Below, in pieces: positions 8,914 to 16,060 of a stretch of DNA of 64,000 bases (position 1 is its first letter; the number at the start of each line of letters is the position of its first letter). A program made the translations under genes and the position numbers. The DNA is from Vicinamibacteria bacterium (GTDB lineage Bacteria > Acidobacteriota > Vicinamibacteria > Fen-336). The notes beneath the pieces are model-generated. The model saw nothing but the letters and a program-made list of their open reading frames with translations, made no database searches and was not told where the DNA came from. The stretch covers positions 1 through 64,000 of the forward strand of contig DATMML010000047.1 in assembly GCA_035570235.1 (NCBI GenBank). The letters are read 5' to 3'.

Positions 8914-9087
8914 CCGGTTAGCTGTTGGGATTCGCCAGGTCTTTACGCCTAGCGGCCCCCGCCGGGCGCCACGCGTCCGGTAAGGAGGCATCCAGTTGAA
9001 GGCGCTCTAGTTGGGGCGTGCCTGCATCGCTGCAGCCCCGATGTTCTCTAGTAGCGACGCTCCCAGTTGACTACGCTCGGCCGAGAC

Positions 9088-9129
9088 CTAAGCGTCAGCC
9101 ACCTCGCGGGGTTTAAGGCAACTGTCCAC
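9088..9129 (-). CDS. Possible 13-residue peptide behind an exceptionally long Shine-Dalgarno
   Basis: GTG start at 9129, 7 nt downstream of AAAGGAGG and within reach of a 16-nt anti-16S match; stop TAG at 9088. The peptide would be MDSCLKPREVADA. A second frame starting at GTG 9137 would give 29 residues ending VNWERRY, but its start abuts the Shine-Dalgarno with no spacing. Either peptide could be a leader peptide that controls the structured RNA. Coding capacity cannot be settled from a single sequence. Confidence 0.35.
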   Translation of the reverse strand: MDSCLKPREVADA

Positions 9130-9158
9130 TGGACCACCTCCTTTCTCGCGTGATTGGG

Positions 9159-9188
9159 AGTGTACGAACGCCCCGTGGAGGCTGTCAA
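9159..9188 (-). promoter_or_regulatory. Sigma70-type promoter of the minus-strand RNA unit
   Basis: On the minus strand a perfect -35 box TTGACA (9188-9183), an 18-bp spacer and a -10 box TACACT (9164-9159). Predicted transcription starts near 9152, only about 6 nt before the extended Shine-Dalgarno. Confidence 0.6.
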
Positions 9189-9275
9189 GGGAAAAAGGGC
9201 ACAACCGGTCGGGGTTTCTGAGGAACGGCACCACAAAGCATGGTGTTTGCTCGAGTGTCACGTGATCTTTCACAC

Positions 9276-9304
9276 TTGACACCCCTAGGACCCCATGGTA
9301 CCGT
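9276..9304 (+). promoter_or_regulatory. Possible promoter of the MBL-fold phosphodiesterase gene
   Basis: TTGACA at 9276-9281, a 17-bp spacer and TACCGT at 9299-9304, followed by a leader of about 110 nt before the ATG at 9422. The -35 box is perfect; the -10 box is weak. It points away from the minus-strand promoter at 9159-9188, giving a divergent arrangement. Confidence 0.4.
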
Positions 9305-9421
9305 CGCGCCCACGGGCCATTCCCTCCAACCGCCTACGTATGAGGGACTTCCGGCAGGTTGGTCGGAAACTGGACTCCGCCAGCGCGGCTCCCCCCGGGG
9401 AGGGGCGACGACGACAGCACC

Positions 9422-10183
9422 ATGAAGCTGAGGGTTTTGGGCTGCTACGGCGGCAACATCCCCGGTCACGGGATGACCGCGTTCCTCGTGAATGACACCC
9501 TGGCCATGGACGCGGGGTGGGTGTCGGGAGCCCTCTCGCTCAAGGAACAGGTGAAGGTCAAGGACATCCTGATCTCGCACTCCCACCTCGACCACACCTG
9601 CACCCTGCCCTTCCTCATCGACAACAACTTCAGCGCCCCTGGCTTCGCCTTGCGGATCTACGCGATCCCCGAAGTGATCGCGTCCATGAAGAATCACCTG
9701 TTCAACAACCACACCTGGCCCGACTTCACCAGCCTGCCCAACGACCTGACCCCGGTGCTCAAGCTGGTCGAGATCGTGCCTGAGCATCCCTTCGTGGTGA
9801 ATGGTCTGACCATCCGGGCCGTGCACGTCTCGCACATCGTCCCCACCACCGGCTTCATCCTCGAGGACAAGCGGGGCGCGGTGGCCTTTTCCAGCGACAC
9901 CGGCCCCACCCACCGCTTCTGGGAAGTCTTGAACCGAGTCAAGAAACTGAAGGTGGTGATCACGGAGACGTCCTTCCCCAACGAGCTCCAGGAGCTGGCC
10001 GACGTCTCGGGTCACCTCACCCCCCAGACCCTGGACCGCGAGCTCAAGAAGCTGAAGCACGACGTGCCCGTCTACCTCTACGGAGGGAAGCCGAAGCACC
10101 TGGAGGCCATCAAGCGCCAGGTGAAGGCCCTGAAGCACGCGCGCGTGCGCCTGCTGGTCCAGGGCAAGACATATACGTTCTAG
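9422..10183 (+). CDS. MBL-fold hydrolase, class II cyclic-nucleotide phosphodiesterase-like
   Basis: Protein of 253 residues with the metallo-beta-lactamase signature ISHSHLDHTCTLPFLIDN (HxHxDH). Further metal ligands are probably HVSHIVPTTGF and SSDTGPTHRFW. The HSHLDH block followed by a hydrophobic run, and the compact length, match class II 3',5'-cyclic-nucleotide phosphodiesterases (CpdP/PDE1 type), so hydrolysis of cAMP or cGMP is a reasonable but unproven reading. ATG 9422 begins the conserved MKLRVLGCYGG strand; an in-frame upstream extension to 9359 lacks family-like sequence. Its stop is one base from the convergent ftsX stop. Confidence 0.8.
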   Translation: MKLRVLGCYGGNIPGHGMTAFLVNDTLAMDAGWVSGALSLKEQVKVKDILISHSHLDHTCTLPFLIDNNFSAPGFALRIYAIPEVIASMKNHLFNNHTWPDFTSLPNDLTPVLKLVEIVPEHPFVVNGLTIRAVHVSHIVPTTGFILEDKRGAVAFSSDTGPTHRFWEVLNRVKKLKVVITETSFPNELQELADVSGHLTPQTLDRELKKLKHDVPVYLYGGKPKHLEAIKRQVKALKHARVRLLVQGKTYTF

Positions 10184-10184
10184 C

Positions 10185-11078
10185 TCAGACCCGGACCCGG
10201 CCCAGGCTCACCAGGCTCCCCGCCACCCCCACCGTCATCCCGCCCAGGACCAGAAACAGTCCGAGCTCCGAGGGGAGGGAGATGGCGGCGCGGCCCAGGA
10301 GGTCGGAGGCAGCGGCGAGGTCCCGGGCCACCAAACGGAAAGCCATCCCCAGCAGGCCCACGGCGAGGAGGCCGCCCAGCCCTCCTTGGACCATGCCCTC
10401 CACAATGAAGGGGCCCTTCACGTAGGCCTGGGTCGCGCCCACCAGGCGCATGATGTCGAGCTCGTCCTGCCGGGCGTAGACGGTCAGGCGGATCACGTTC
10501 GATATCGTGAACACCCCGGCCAAGACCAGGATGCCGCCCAGGAACGTGCCCACCCCCCGCACCAGGCGGGCGCCCGTGGCCAGCCGCTCGATCCAGAGGA
10601 GGTCGTACTGCACCTCCTGCACCCCGGGGGCCTTCTCGTAGGCGTGCACGAGGCGCTGCACCTCCGCCGACACCTCGTGGCCCGGTCGCAGCGAGACCTC
10701 GAGCGACGCGGGGAAAGGGTTCTCCCCCAGGTCCTCGGGCAGGGACCGCAGATCGCGGAAGAGGGCGCGAAAGCGCTCGAGGGCCTCGGCCCGGCTGACC
10801 AGCACCACCCCCGCCACCGCGGGGTCCTCCTTGAGCCGGTCCTCCAGGCTCTGGCGGATGCGGTCCTCGATGCGGTCCTCCAGGTAGAAGATGACCTGGA
10901 CCTTCTGGGTCCAGCGCGTCACCACCTGGTTCAGGTTGCTGGCCACGGCCAGGAAGGCGCCGAGCACGAACAGGCTCACGGCGATGGTCCCCACGGAGAG
11001 GGCGTTGATGAGGCGGCTCCGCCAGAGGCTGGTCAGGGCCTCCTGGAAGAAGTAGAGAAGGGCACGCAGCAGGGACAT
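10185..11078 (-). CDS. ftsX: Cell-division ABC-transporter-like permease FtsX
   Basis: Protein of 297 residues with FtsX architecture: a cytoplasmic N-terminus (LRALLYFFQEALTSLWRSRL), TM1, a periplasmic domain of about 110 residues (about 55-165), then three TM helices. The conserved QDELDIMRLVGAT cytoplasmic loop contacts FtsE. With FtsE it activates peptidoglycan hydrolases at the septum. Normally ftsX directly follows ftsE; here ftsE lies 4.2 kb upstream on the same strand (15331-15990). A TATAAT on the minus strand at 11178-11173, about 95 nt upstream, might supply a separate promoter, but no clear -35 box accompanies it. Confidence 0.92.
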   Translation of the reverse strand: MSLLRALLYFFQEALTSLWRSRLINALSVGTIAVSLFVLGAFLAVASNLNQVVTRWTQKVQVIFYLEDRIEDRIRQSLEDRLKEDPAVAGVVLVSRAEALERFRALFRDLRSLPEDLGENPFPASLEVSLRPGHEVSAEVQRLVHAYEKAPGVQEVQYDLLWIERLATGARLVRGVGTFLGGILVLAGVFTISNVIRLTVYARQDELDIMRLVGATQAYVKGPFIVEGMVQGGLGGLLAVGLLGMAFRLVARDLAAASDLLGRAAISLPSELGLFLVLGGMTVGVAGSLVSLGRVRV

Positions 11079-11099
11079 GGTGGAAATCGGGGCGAGAAA

Positions 11100-11330
11100 C
11101 TACCGCGCTCCTGACGCCCCCTTCCCGACCCCGGGCGGGGTCACTGTTCGGGCCACCCCATTTGCGGGGGGGATTATAACCCCCTGCTCAAGCTGCCATC
11201 GCTCTTGCGCCTCCCAACTACGCCGGGACAGCCAGAGCTTGAGCACTTCCACGAGGGGAAGGAACAAGAGGCCGACGATCGCGCCTATGACAACGGGGAG
11301 GGCGATCTCCCACAGCGTGGGTTGATGCAT
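11100..11330 (-). CDS. Small single-pass membrane protein, hypothetical
   Basis: A 76-residue frame whose N-terminal half is one clear transmembrane helix (IALPVVIGAIVGLLFLPLVEVL), followed by a charged segment (RRSWEAQERWQLEQG) and a low-complexity tail. No family is recognised. Start ATG at 11330. It ends 21 bp before the ftsX start and could be co-transcribed with ftsX. The tail overlaps a TATAAT-like box, so the frame may be fortuitously long at its 3' end. Confidence 0.45.
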   Translation of the reverse strand: MHQPTLWEIALPVVIGAIVGLLFLPLVEVLKLWLSRRSWEAQERWQLEQGVIIPPANGVARTVTPPGVGKGASGAR

Positions 11331-11462
11331 AAGACGGCACTCCTGGGAGGGATGACGAGCCAGTCTGCACCCGGGAGGTCGCCCGGCCTGACCAAGCTGC
11401 CGGGCGGGAGGGGTTGCGTGTTCCTGCGTTGCGGAAGGGTAGCGCGCGCCCGTCGGCGTGGC

Positions 11463-11759
11463 TTAGGTACGGGTAGTGGGTCGGTTCGCGAAGGCAGCCG
11501 TGAGTGCGGCTAGGGCAGCGTCGGCAGTCGGGTAGGCTTTTGCCTTATCGGTCGTCGGGTCGGTCTCGTCGAGTTCGGCGATCCACGCGCCGGATTCGGC
11601 GTTACGGGTCTCGATCGTCCAGCCCTTGGGTTTCAACCGTATGCGCACCTCTTCGTGCCCCGGCGGAAGGCCCCGAACGTCATACATGATCGGATCCGTC
11701 GGCGGTTCCTTCCCTTCTCCCCGCCACATGCTGGGGTGAAGACTGAACGTGAGCTTCAT
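11463..11759 (-). CDS. Hypothetical 98-residue protein
   Basis: A soluble, mixed alpha/beta small protein with the segments EEVRIRLKPKGWTIETRN and TADAALAALTAAFANR. No family is recognised. It lies 11 bp downstream of the AlbA_2 gene on the same strand and probably belongs to its transcript. Codon usage is less GC-biased than in the core genes, like the rest of the segment between ftsX and ftsE. Confidence 0.55.
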   Translation of the reverse strand: MKLTFSLHPSMWRGEGKEPPTDPIMYDVRGLPPGHEEVRIRLKPKGWTIETRNAESGAWIAELDETDPTTDKAKAYPTADAALAALTAAFANRPTTRT

Positions 11760-11770
11760 CTGGTTCCCCC

Positions 11771-12988
11771 TTAGAGCAGCCGCCGCACGATCGGCTCCGG
11801 GAAGTGCTGCCGGTGCGCCTCAACCATCACGCCATCAGCATCGAAATAGGGCGACTCTGCTCTTCCGGCCGCCTGGAAAATCTGGTCCAGAATCTCCTTT
11901 GTCGCCCTCCCGATGCTCTTCGTCTCATCGAACCGAACATCGACCGGCGTGGCCCTCAAGAGGAGCGGCTGGACCATCGGGGGGTCATTCCATGGTGTCG
12001 GATCAATCACGAAGGGCTTCGTCGGCCGAAGGAAGTAGGCGAGCCTTACCGGAGCCCAGTAGTTGACGTACTTGCAGACGTATCGCGCCACCATGAGAAG
12101 TTCAACGATCCTGATGATTGCCGGTACCGAGTAAAAAACCATGAGATCCTGGTTTTCGGAGGACCAGCGGAGAGCATCCCGGTCGGACAAGTGCATCACT
12201 CCAGTCCTCAGGACCGCGATGTAGACATCCGCCGTCTGTACGGGCTTGTTGAGCGTCGTCTTACGGTAGCCGTCTGCCATCAACCTTAAGTCCCCGAAGC
12301 GCACGCTGTCATTGAGCCCCACTAAGACTTCGGTCCGCAGTCGTTGACCAAGCGGTTCAATTGTCCGCGGATCAAGAAATGTGGGGCTTGAGTACCACGG
12401 CACCACGATGATCGACTCGTCAAGGGCGCCTCGAACCCTCGCCTCAGCCTCGATTACTTCGCTGAGCTTCGTGTCCAAAGATACCTTCGCCAGAGCGATC
12501 CTCTCGTACTCCTGCCGCACCTCCGGCTCCGTCATCGGCACGGTTCCCTTAGCGTCTCGCTTGTAGTAACGGAAGGTCTCGTAACCGATCACCATGTGTA
12601 GGTCGGCGTAAGAGCGCCGCACCTGAACAATCAGGACGAACCCGCCCTTCGCAATGGCGACCTTCCGCATGGTCGGATAGACCCTAGGGTGTACGCCGTT
12701 CGCAAGCACATCGGCGAGCTGGGAGTCGACAGCTCCGTCGGTGAGCTGCATGATGGCGCTTGCAACCTTTGAACCGTCAGCGAGCTTTTTCTCGGCGACC
12801 CCATAGAGGATCTGCCCGCCGACGGTGTTGGCCATCGCCGAGATGTCCTTCGCGGCCTCGCGCTTCTCCTCCTTCGTATCTAGGGAGAGTTCGCGCTTAA
12901 ACTCAAGGGTGAGATTCTCGGCGACTTGATTCTCCGCGATGCGTCGCAGCGCGGTCTCATCGACCGCCTCCAAGTCGTCAAAGAACAT
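11771..12988 (-). CDS. AlbA_2 (Schlafen-type) putative DNA-binding domain protein
   Basis: Protein of 405 residues. Its N-terminus matches the AlbA_2 domain: ENLTLEFKRELSL (the E-x-K element), then EAAKDISAMANTVGGQILYG and the strand GGFVLIVQVRRS. About 230 further residues follow with no recognised domain. AlbA_2 proteins are found as transcription regulators and in several phage-defence and RNA-cleaving Schlafen-like systems; no catalytic role can be assigned here. ATG 12988 is preceded by GGAGGAGCAACGG, a good Shine-Dalgarno. Mixed third codon positions mark it as acquired DNA inside the split ftsEX region. Confidence 0.75.
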   Translation of the reverse strand: MFFDDLEAVDETALRRIAENQVAENLTLEFKRELSLDTKEEKREAAKDISAMANTVGGQILYGVAEKKLADGSKVASAIMQLTDGAVDSQLADVLANGVHPRVYPTMRKVAIAKGGFVLIVQVRRSYADLHMVIGYETFRYYKRDAKGTVPMTEPEVRQEYERIALAKVSLDTKLSEVIEAEARVRGALDESIIVVPWYSSPTFLDPRTIEPLGQRLRTEVLVGLNDSVRFGDLRLMADGYRKTTLNKPVQTADVYIAVLRTGVMHLSDRDALRWSSENQDLMVFYSVPAIIRIVELLMVARYVCKYVNYWAPVRLAYFLRPTKPFVIDPTPWNDPPMVQPLLLRATPVDVRFDETKSIGRATKEILDQIFQAAGRAESPYFDADGVMVEAHRQHFPEPIVRRLL

Positions 12989-13133
12989 CCGTTGCTCCTC
13001 CACCGTCTTGTCCCCGGGGCACCGCTGTTCCGCCAAGGAGTCGTCTATCGTGGAGCTCGCGTGAAAGCGGCCCTCCTCAACTCATGCTGGCCTGCCGACG
13101 CCGGCGCGGCGAGCGGTGGCCGCGCGGAACCCG

Positions 13134-14081
13134 TCATTCGACTATTCGGAAGGGCGGAACGAAGCGTGAGATATCCTCGCATAGCACGGGGGCCGCGAGT
13201 AGACCAACCTGATTTGTGTCCGTACAGGTTGCTGGTAGAAGCGGATTGGAGCGCTGATCAGTGCTGTGAACGCTGTAGGTCTGTCCCCAAGGCTTAGCAA
13301 GATGGCAGAGGACTCCCGCCCGAACGAAGTTGTAAAACGGATCGGACGTCGCTCTGAGACCACCCAATGGCACAGAGCCGACTAGGTAGTACGGCTGCCC
13401 CGTGCAGTCCGCCGATTGGTAGAAGAACTGCACGACGCCTGCCTGCGGCCTGAAGCCATTCTCCGTAATGGGTACCTGGTAGAGGACGCCGTCGCGAACA
13501 AACGCGACCGTGTCCCCCTCGTTGAGGTTGCCAGCGTTTGGGTCTTTGGACCAGTCGAGTAGATAGGCACCGACGAGTTGCCCGAGGGAGTCAACGACTC
13601 GGATGGCTGGCGGACCAGGGGGACCCTGAGGCCCGGTTGGTCCGGTCGCTCCGGCGGCGCCGGGAGGCCCAACGGGACCAGCAACGCCCTGGGGTCCGGT
13701 GCTGCCCGGGTCGCCCTTGGGACCAGCCGGACCCGGCGGTCCTACCGCGCCGAAGGTCGCATCAAAGACAGCCACGAGAGAAGCCTCGGTATTCAGCACC
13801 GCAAGGAGGTAGCTGCCCGGTGCCGCCGGGCTGGTAAGGTCGACAACGATCGTTGTCGGGTTACCGCTCGTGACCGGAAGTTCGCCGAACGCCGTGAAGA
13901 CGCGGGGCGCGGTCCCAAAGTTGGCACCGACGAGAGTGAGCCGCCGAAGTGCGGCATCGGTCGTCACCGAGTAGATGATCGGCTGCAATGAAGCTTGGGG
14001 TAGAGCCTCCGCTGCAACCGCAAACACGGGGAGCGCCCACACGACTAAGGTCCCAGGACTGAGCCTGACTAGAGCAGCCAT
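13134..14081 (-). CDS. Secreted IPT/TIG-like protein with a collagen-like triple-helix segment
   Basis: Protein of 315 residues. Residues 1-24 are a signal peptide. Residues 30-110 resemble an IPT/TIG immunoglobulin-like domain ([20 protein letters not shown]). Residues 111-158 are sixteen uninterrupted Gly-X-Y triplets rich in Pro (for example [13 protein letters not shown]). The C-terminal 155 residues contain four Cys in [29 protein letters not shown] and PVLCEDIS, which may form disulfides. Probably an exported, possibly trimeric surface protein. It sits in the low-GC segment separating ftsE from ftsX. Confidence 0.75.
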   Translation of the reverse strand: MAALVRLSPGTLVVWALPVFAVAAEALPQASLQPIIYSVTTDAALRRLTLVGANFGTAPRVFTAFGELPVTSGNPTTIVVDLTSPAAPGSYLLAVLNTEASLVAVFDATFGAVGPPGPAGPKGDPGSTGPQGVAGPVGPPGAAGATGPTGPQGPPGPPAIRVVDSLGQLVGAYLLDWSKDPNAGNLNEGDTVAFVRDGVLYQVPITENGFRPQAGVVQFFYQSADCTGQPYYLVGSVPLGGLRATSDPFYNFVRAGVLCHLAKPWGQTYSVHSTDQRSNPLLPATCTDTNQVGLLAAPVLCEDISRFVPPFRIVE

Positions 14082-14258
14082 CAGTCGCCGCCTTCCTCGG
14101 AGGGAGACCCTGAGTCTACACCCGGGGGGGACTTAGGCTTCTTATCCCCCTACCGGGGCCGGGAGTGATAGCCTTCCATCACACCCAAGGAGAACAAAGC
14201 GGGGGGGAAGCGCCGAGGGCGCGGCCCCCACCTAACGCGTAGGTGATTGGAGGCTCGC

Positions 14259-14534
14259 GTGCGAAAGTTCCTGTGGGGAGTCACCGCTTTCTTTGGTTTC
14301 ATCTCCGGAATCAACCTCGTCAACACGACCATAACGGCGAACGGCGCACCTCAGCAAGCCGCCGGAGCGGCACTCTCGGCAGCCTGGGTCATCGTGCCCT
14401 ACGTGATCTGCCGCGCTTTCGACGCAATGGCGCGGCCGGAGCCCGAGAAGACGGACCGCCAGCAAGAGCCGTTAGCGCCGCCGTCAGCGGGACCGGGACG
14501 TGCAGATGGCGACTATGACCGGAACCTTGAGTGA
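14259..14534 (+). CDS. Small two-helix membrane protein, hypothetical
   Basis: Product of about 91 residues starting GTG at 14259, 5 nt after a GGAGG. It has two predicted membrane segments (FLWGVTAFFGFISGINLV and AGAALSAAWVIVPYVICRAF) and a polar, Pro-rich C-terminus. A TTG at 14247 would add four residues, but the Shine-Dalgarno favours GTG. No function is recognised. It is encoded divergently from the collagen-like gene. Confidence 0.55.
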   Translation: MRKFLWGVTAFFGFISGINLVNTTITANGAPQQAAGAALSAAWVIVPYVICRAFDAMARPEPEKTDRQQEPLAPPSAGPGRADGDYDRNLE

Positions 14535-14673
14535 GCCTGGGCCGCGGTCGGCCTAGGTTGTGCCCGTCTTGTGCCTGTCGCCGGGGTCGGGCCAGGTTGG
14601 ATACGCCGGATCGCTGGGGGGCGGACTCATCGTAAGTCGCTGCTTGTAAGGCCCCGTTGCGCTATGGCGACCT

Positions 14674-14703
14674 TTGAAACCAACGGTGGATCGTAATTAT
14701 AAT
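14674..14703 (+). promoter_or_regulatory. Sigma70-type promoter of udk, predicted leaderless
   Basis: TTGAAA (14674-14679), an 18-bp spacer and a perfect TATAAT (14698-14703). The expected start, 6-8 nt downstream, coincides with the udk ATG at 14712, so the mRNA would have almost no 5' leader. Confidence 0.65.
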
Positions 14704-14711
14704 CCCCCTCC

Positions 14712-15326
14712 ATGTCCGTGCTGGTGGGAATCGCGGGCGGTACGGGGTCGGGCAAGACCTCCTTCGCCCAGAAGCTCCAGATCCGCCTGGGCGCCCCGCG
14801 GTGCCTGATCATCGCCCAGGACTCGTACTACAAGGACGGCAGCTCCCTCGATCGCGCCGCCCAGGCCGCGATCAACTACGACCACCCGGACGCCTTCGAC
14901 ACCTCCCTGCTCGTGCAGGATCTGAGGGATCTCAAAGCGGGACGCCCGGTGCCCTTGCTCACCTATGACCACGCGACCTACGCCAGGCGGGTCCTGCCCG
15001 ATCCCCTGACCTCGCGCCCGGTGATTCTCCTGGAAGGGATCCTGGTCCTGGTGGAGGAGCCGCTGCGCCGGCTCATGGACATCAAGCTCTTCATCGACAC
15101 CGACGCGGATGTCCGCATCCTGCGCCGGCTCCAGCGGGACCTCGGCGAGCGGGGCCGGAGCTTCGAGTCCGTGGGGAAGCAGTACCTGTCCTCCGTCCGC
15201 CCCATGCACCTCGAGTTCGTGGAGCCCTCCAAGCGCTACGCGGATCTCATCATCCCGGAAGGGGCGGAGAACGAGGTGGCGCTGGAGGCGGTGGTGGCCC
15301 GCGTCCAGGCCATGCAGAGGGGCTGA
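14712..15326 (+). CDS. udk: Uridine kinase-type phosphotransferase
   Basis: Protein of 204 residues with the uridine kinase/phosphoribulokinase fold: the P-loop GIAGGTGSGKTSFA, the substrate loop AQDSYYKD, NYDHPDAFDT for nucleoside binding, and LEGILVL as Walker B. It would phosphorylate uridine and cytidine in pyrimidine salvage using ATP or GTP. The length and motif order are those of bacterial Udk. No Shine-Dalgarno is visible before ATG 14712; the promoter position suggests a leaderless transcript. It is convergent with ftsE, 4 bp between stop codons. Confidence 0.9.
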   Translation: MSVLVGIAGGTGSGKTSFAQKLQIRLGAPRCLIIAQDSYYKDGSSLDRAAQAAINYDHPDAFDTSLLVQDLRDLKAGRPVPLLTYDHATYARRVLPDPLTSRPVILLEGILVLVEEPLRRLMDIKLFIDTDADVRILRRLQRDLGERGRSFESVGKQYLSSVRPMHLEFVEPSKRYADLIIPEGAENEVALEAVVARVQAMQRG

Positions 15327-15330
15327 GGCT

Positions 15331-15990
15331 CTAGGACCCCGCCACCACCCGGCCCTTCTCCAGGGCCACCACCCGCTTGCCCATGCGCTGGATCATTTCC
15401 CGGTCGTGGGTGGCCACGAGGACGGTGGTGCCGCGGGCGTTGACCTCCTGGAAGAGGGCCATGATCTCCTGGGCCAGATCCGGGTCCAGGTTCCCGGTCG
15501 GCTCGTCGGCCAAGAGGAGCATGGGCTCGTTGATGAGGGCGCGCGCGATGGCCACCCGCTGCTGCTCCCCCCCCGACAGCTGGAGGGGGTAGGCGTGCAT
15601 CTTGTGGTGCAACCCCACCGCCTTCAGGGCCGCGAAGGCCCGCCGCTTCTGCTCCTTGCTCGGCACGGACAGGATGCGGAGGACGAAGGCCACGTTCTCC
15701 AGGATGGTCTTCCGCTTGAGGAGCTTGAAATCCTGGAAGACGACGCCGATGGAGCGCCGCAGCTCCGGGATCTGCCGGTCGGGAATGGCGGTGATGTTCC
15801 GCCCTCCCACCAGGATCTGCCCCTGGGAGGGAAGCTCCTCGCGAAAGACCAGCTTCAGGAAGGTGGTCTTCCCCGCCCCCGAGGGCCCGGTCAGGAAGCA
15901 GAAGTCGCCCTTCTCGATGTGGAGGGTGACATCAGAGAGGGCGGAGGACTCGCGGTCGTACTGCTTGTACACGTGGAAGGCCTGTATCAT
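15331..15990 (-). CDS. ftsE: Cell-division ATP-binding protein FtsE
   Basis: ABC ATPase of 219 residues with Walker [14 protein letters not shown]-loop [10 protein letters not shown], signature [15 protein letters not shown], Walker [13 protein letters not shown] and the switch His in VATHDRE. The FtsE-typical N-terminus [10 protein letters not shown] and residue spacing distinguish it from LolD. It partners FtsX, which is encoded on the same strand but 4.2 kb downstream instead of adjacent. The upstream alpha/beta hydrolase gene is divergent, so ftsE has its own promoter region in 15991-16060. Confidence 0.93.
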   Translation of the reverse strand: MIQAFHVYKQYDRESSALSDVTLHIEKGDFCFLTGPSGAGKTTFLKLVFREELPSQGQILVGGRNITAIPDRQIPELRRSIGVVFQDFKLLKRKTILENVAFVLRILSVPSKEQKRRAFAALKAVGLHHKMHAYPLQLSGGEQQRVAIARALINEPMLLLADEPTGNLDPDLAQEIMALFQEVNARGTTVLVATHDREMIQRMGKRVVALEKGRVVAGS

Positions 15991-16060
15991 GCTGCGTCCG
16001 CGGCGAGGGACGCGGGCATTATACGGCGGTCTCGCTCAGCCGCCCGGGAGCCACAAGGGC

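Larger units (their letters stand above)
8876..9152 (-). ncRNA. Candidate structured RNA / leader transcript of unknown class
   Basis: A stretch of about 277 nt bounded by a sigma70-like promoter (9159-9188) and the strong terminator at 8876-8913. It opens with AGAAAGGAGGTGGTCC (9146-9131), which is complementary to the 3' end of 16S rRNA at all but one base (a G-U pair). A 13-codon ORF follows, then several potential helices: GGGGC/GCCCC around an inner CTGC/GCAG hairpin with CTAG on both sides (about 9007-9055), and TGAC-GCT/AGC-GTCA (about 9070-9100). A CCTCCTT (8988-8982) could pair with the AAGGAGG of the Shine-Dalgarno. No Rfam class is recognised by eye; it is not tmRNA, RNase P, SRP or 6S RNA as far as conserved motifs show. 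Confidence 0.55.

Noticed and set aside
9048-9137. 29-codon frame in the minus-strand RNA unit (ending VNWERRY)
   Set aside because: Not preferred because its GTG lies inside the Shine-Dalgarno itself; kept only as an alternative to the 13-codon frame.
13480-13760. Collagen-coding stretch considered as a tandem DNA repeat or CRISPR
   Set aside because: The periodicity is at the protein level (Gly-X-Y codons); there are no identical repeats with unique spacers. No CRISPR array was seen anywhere in the window.
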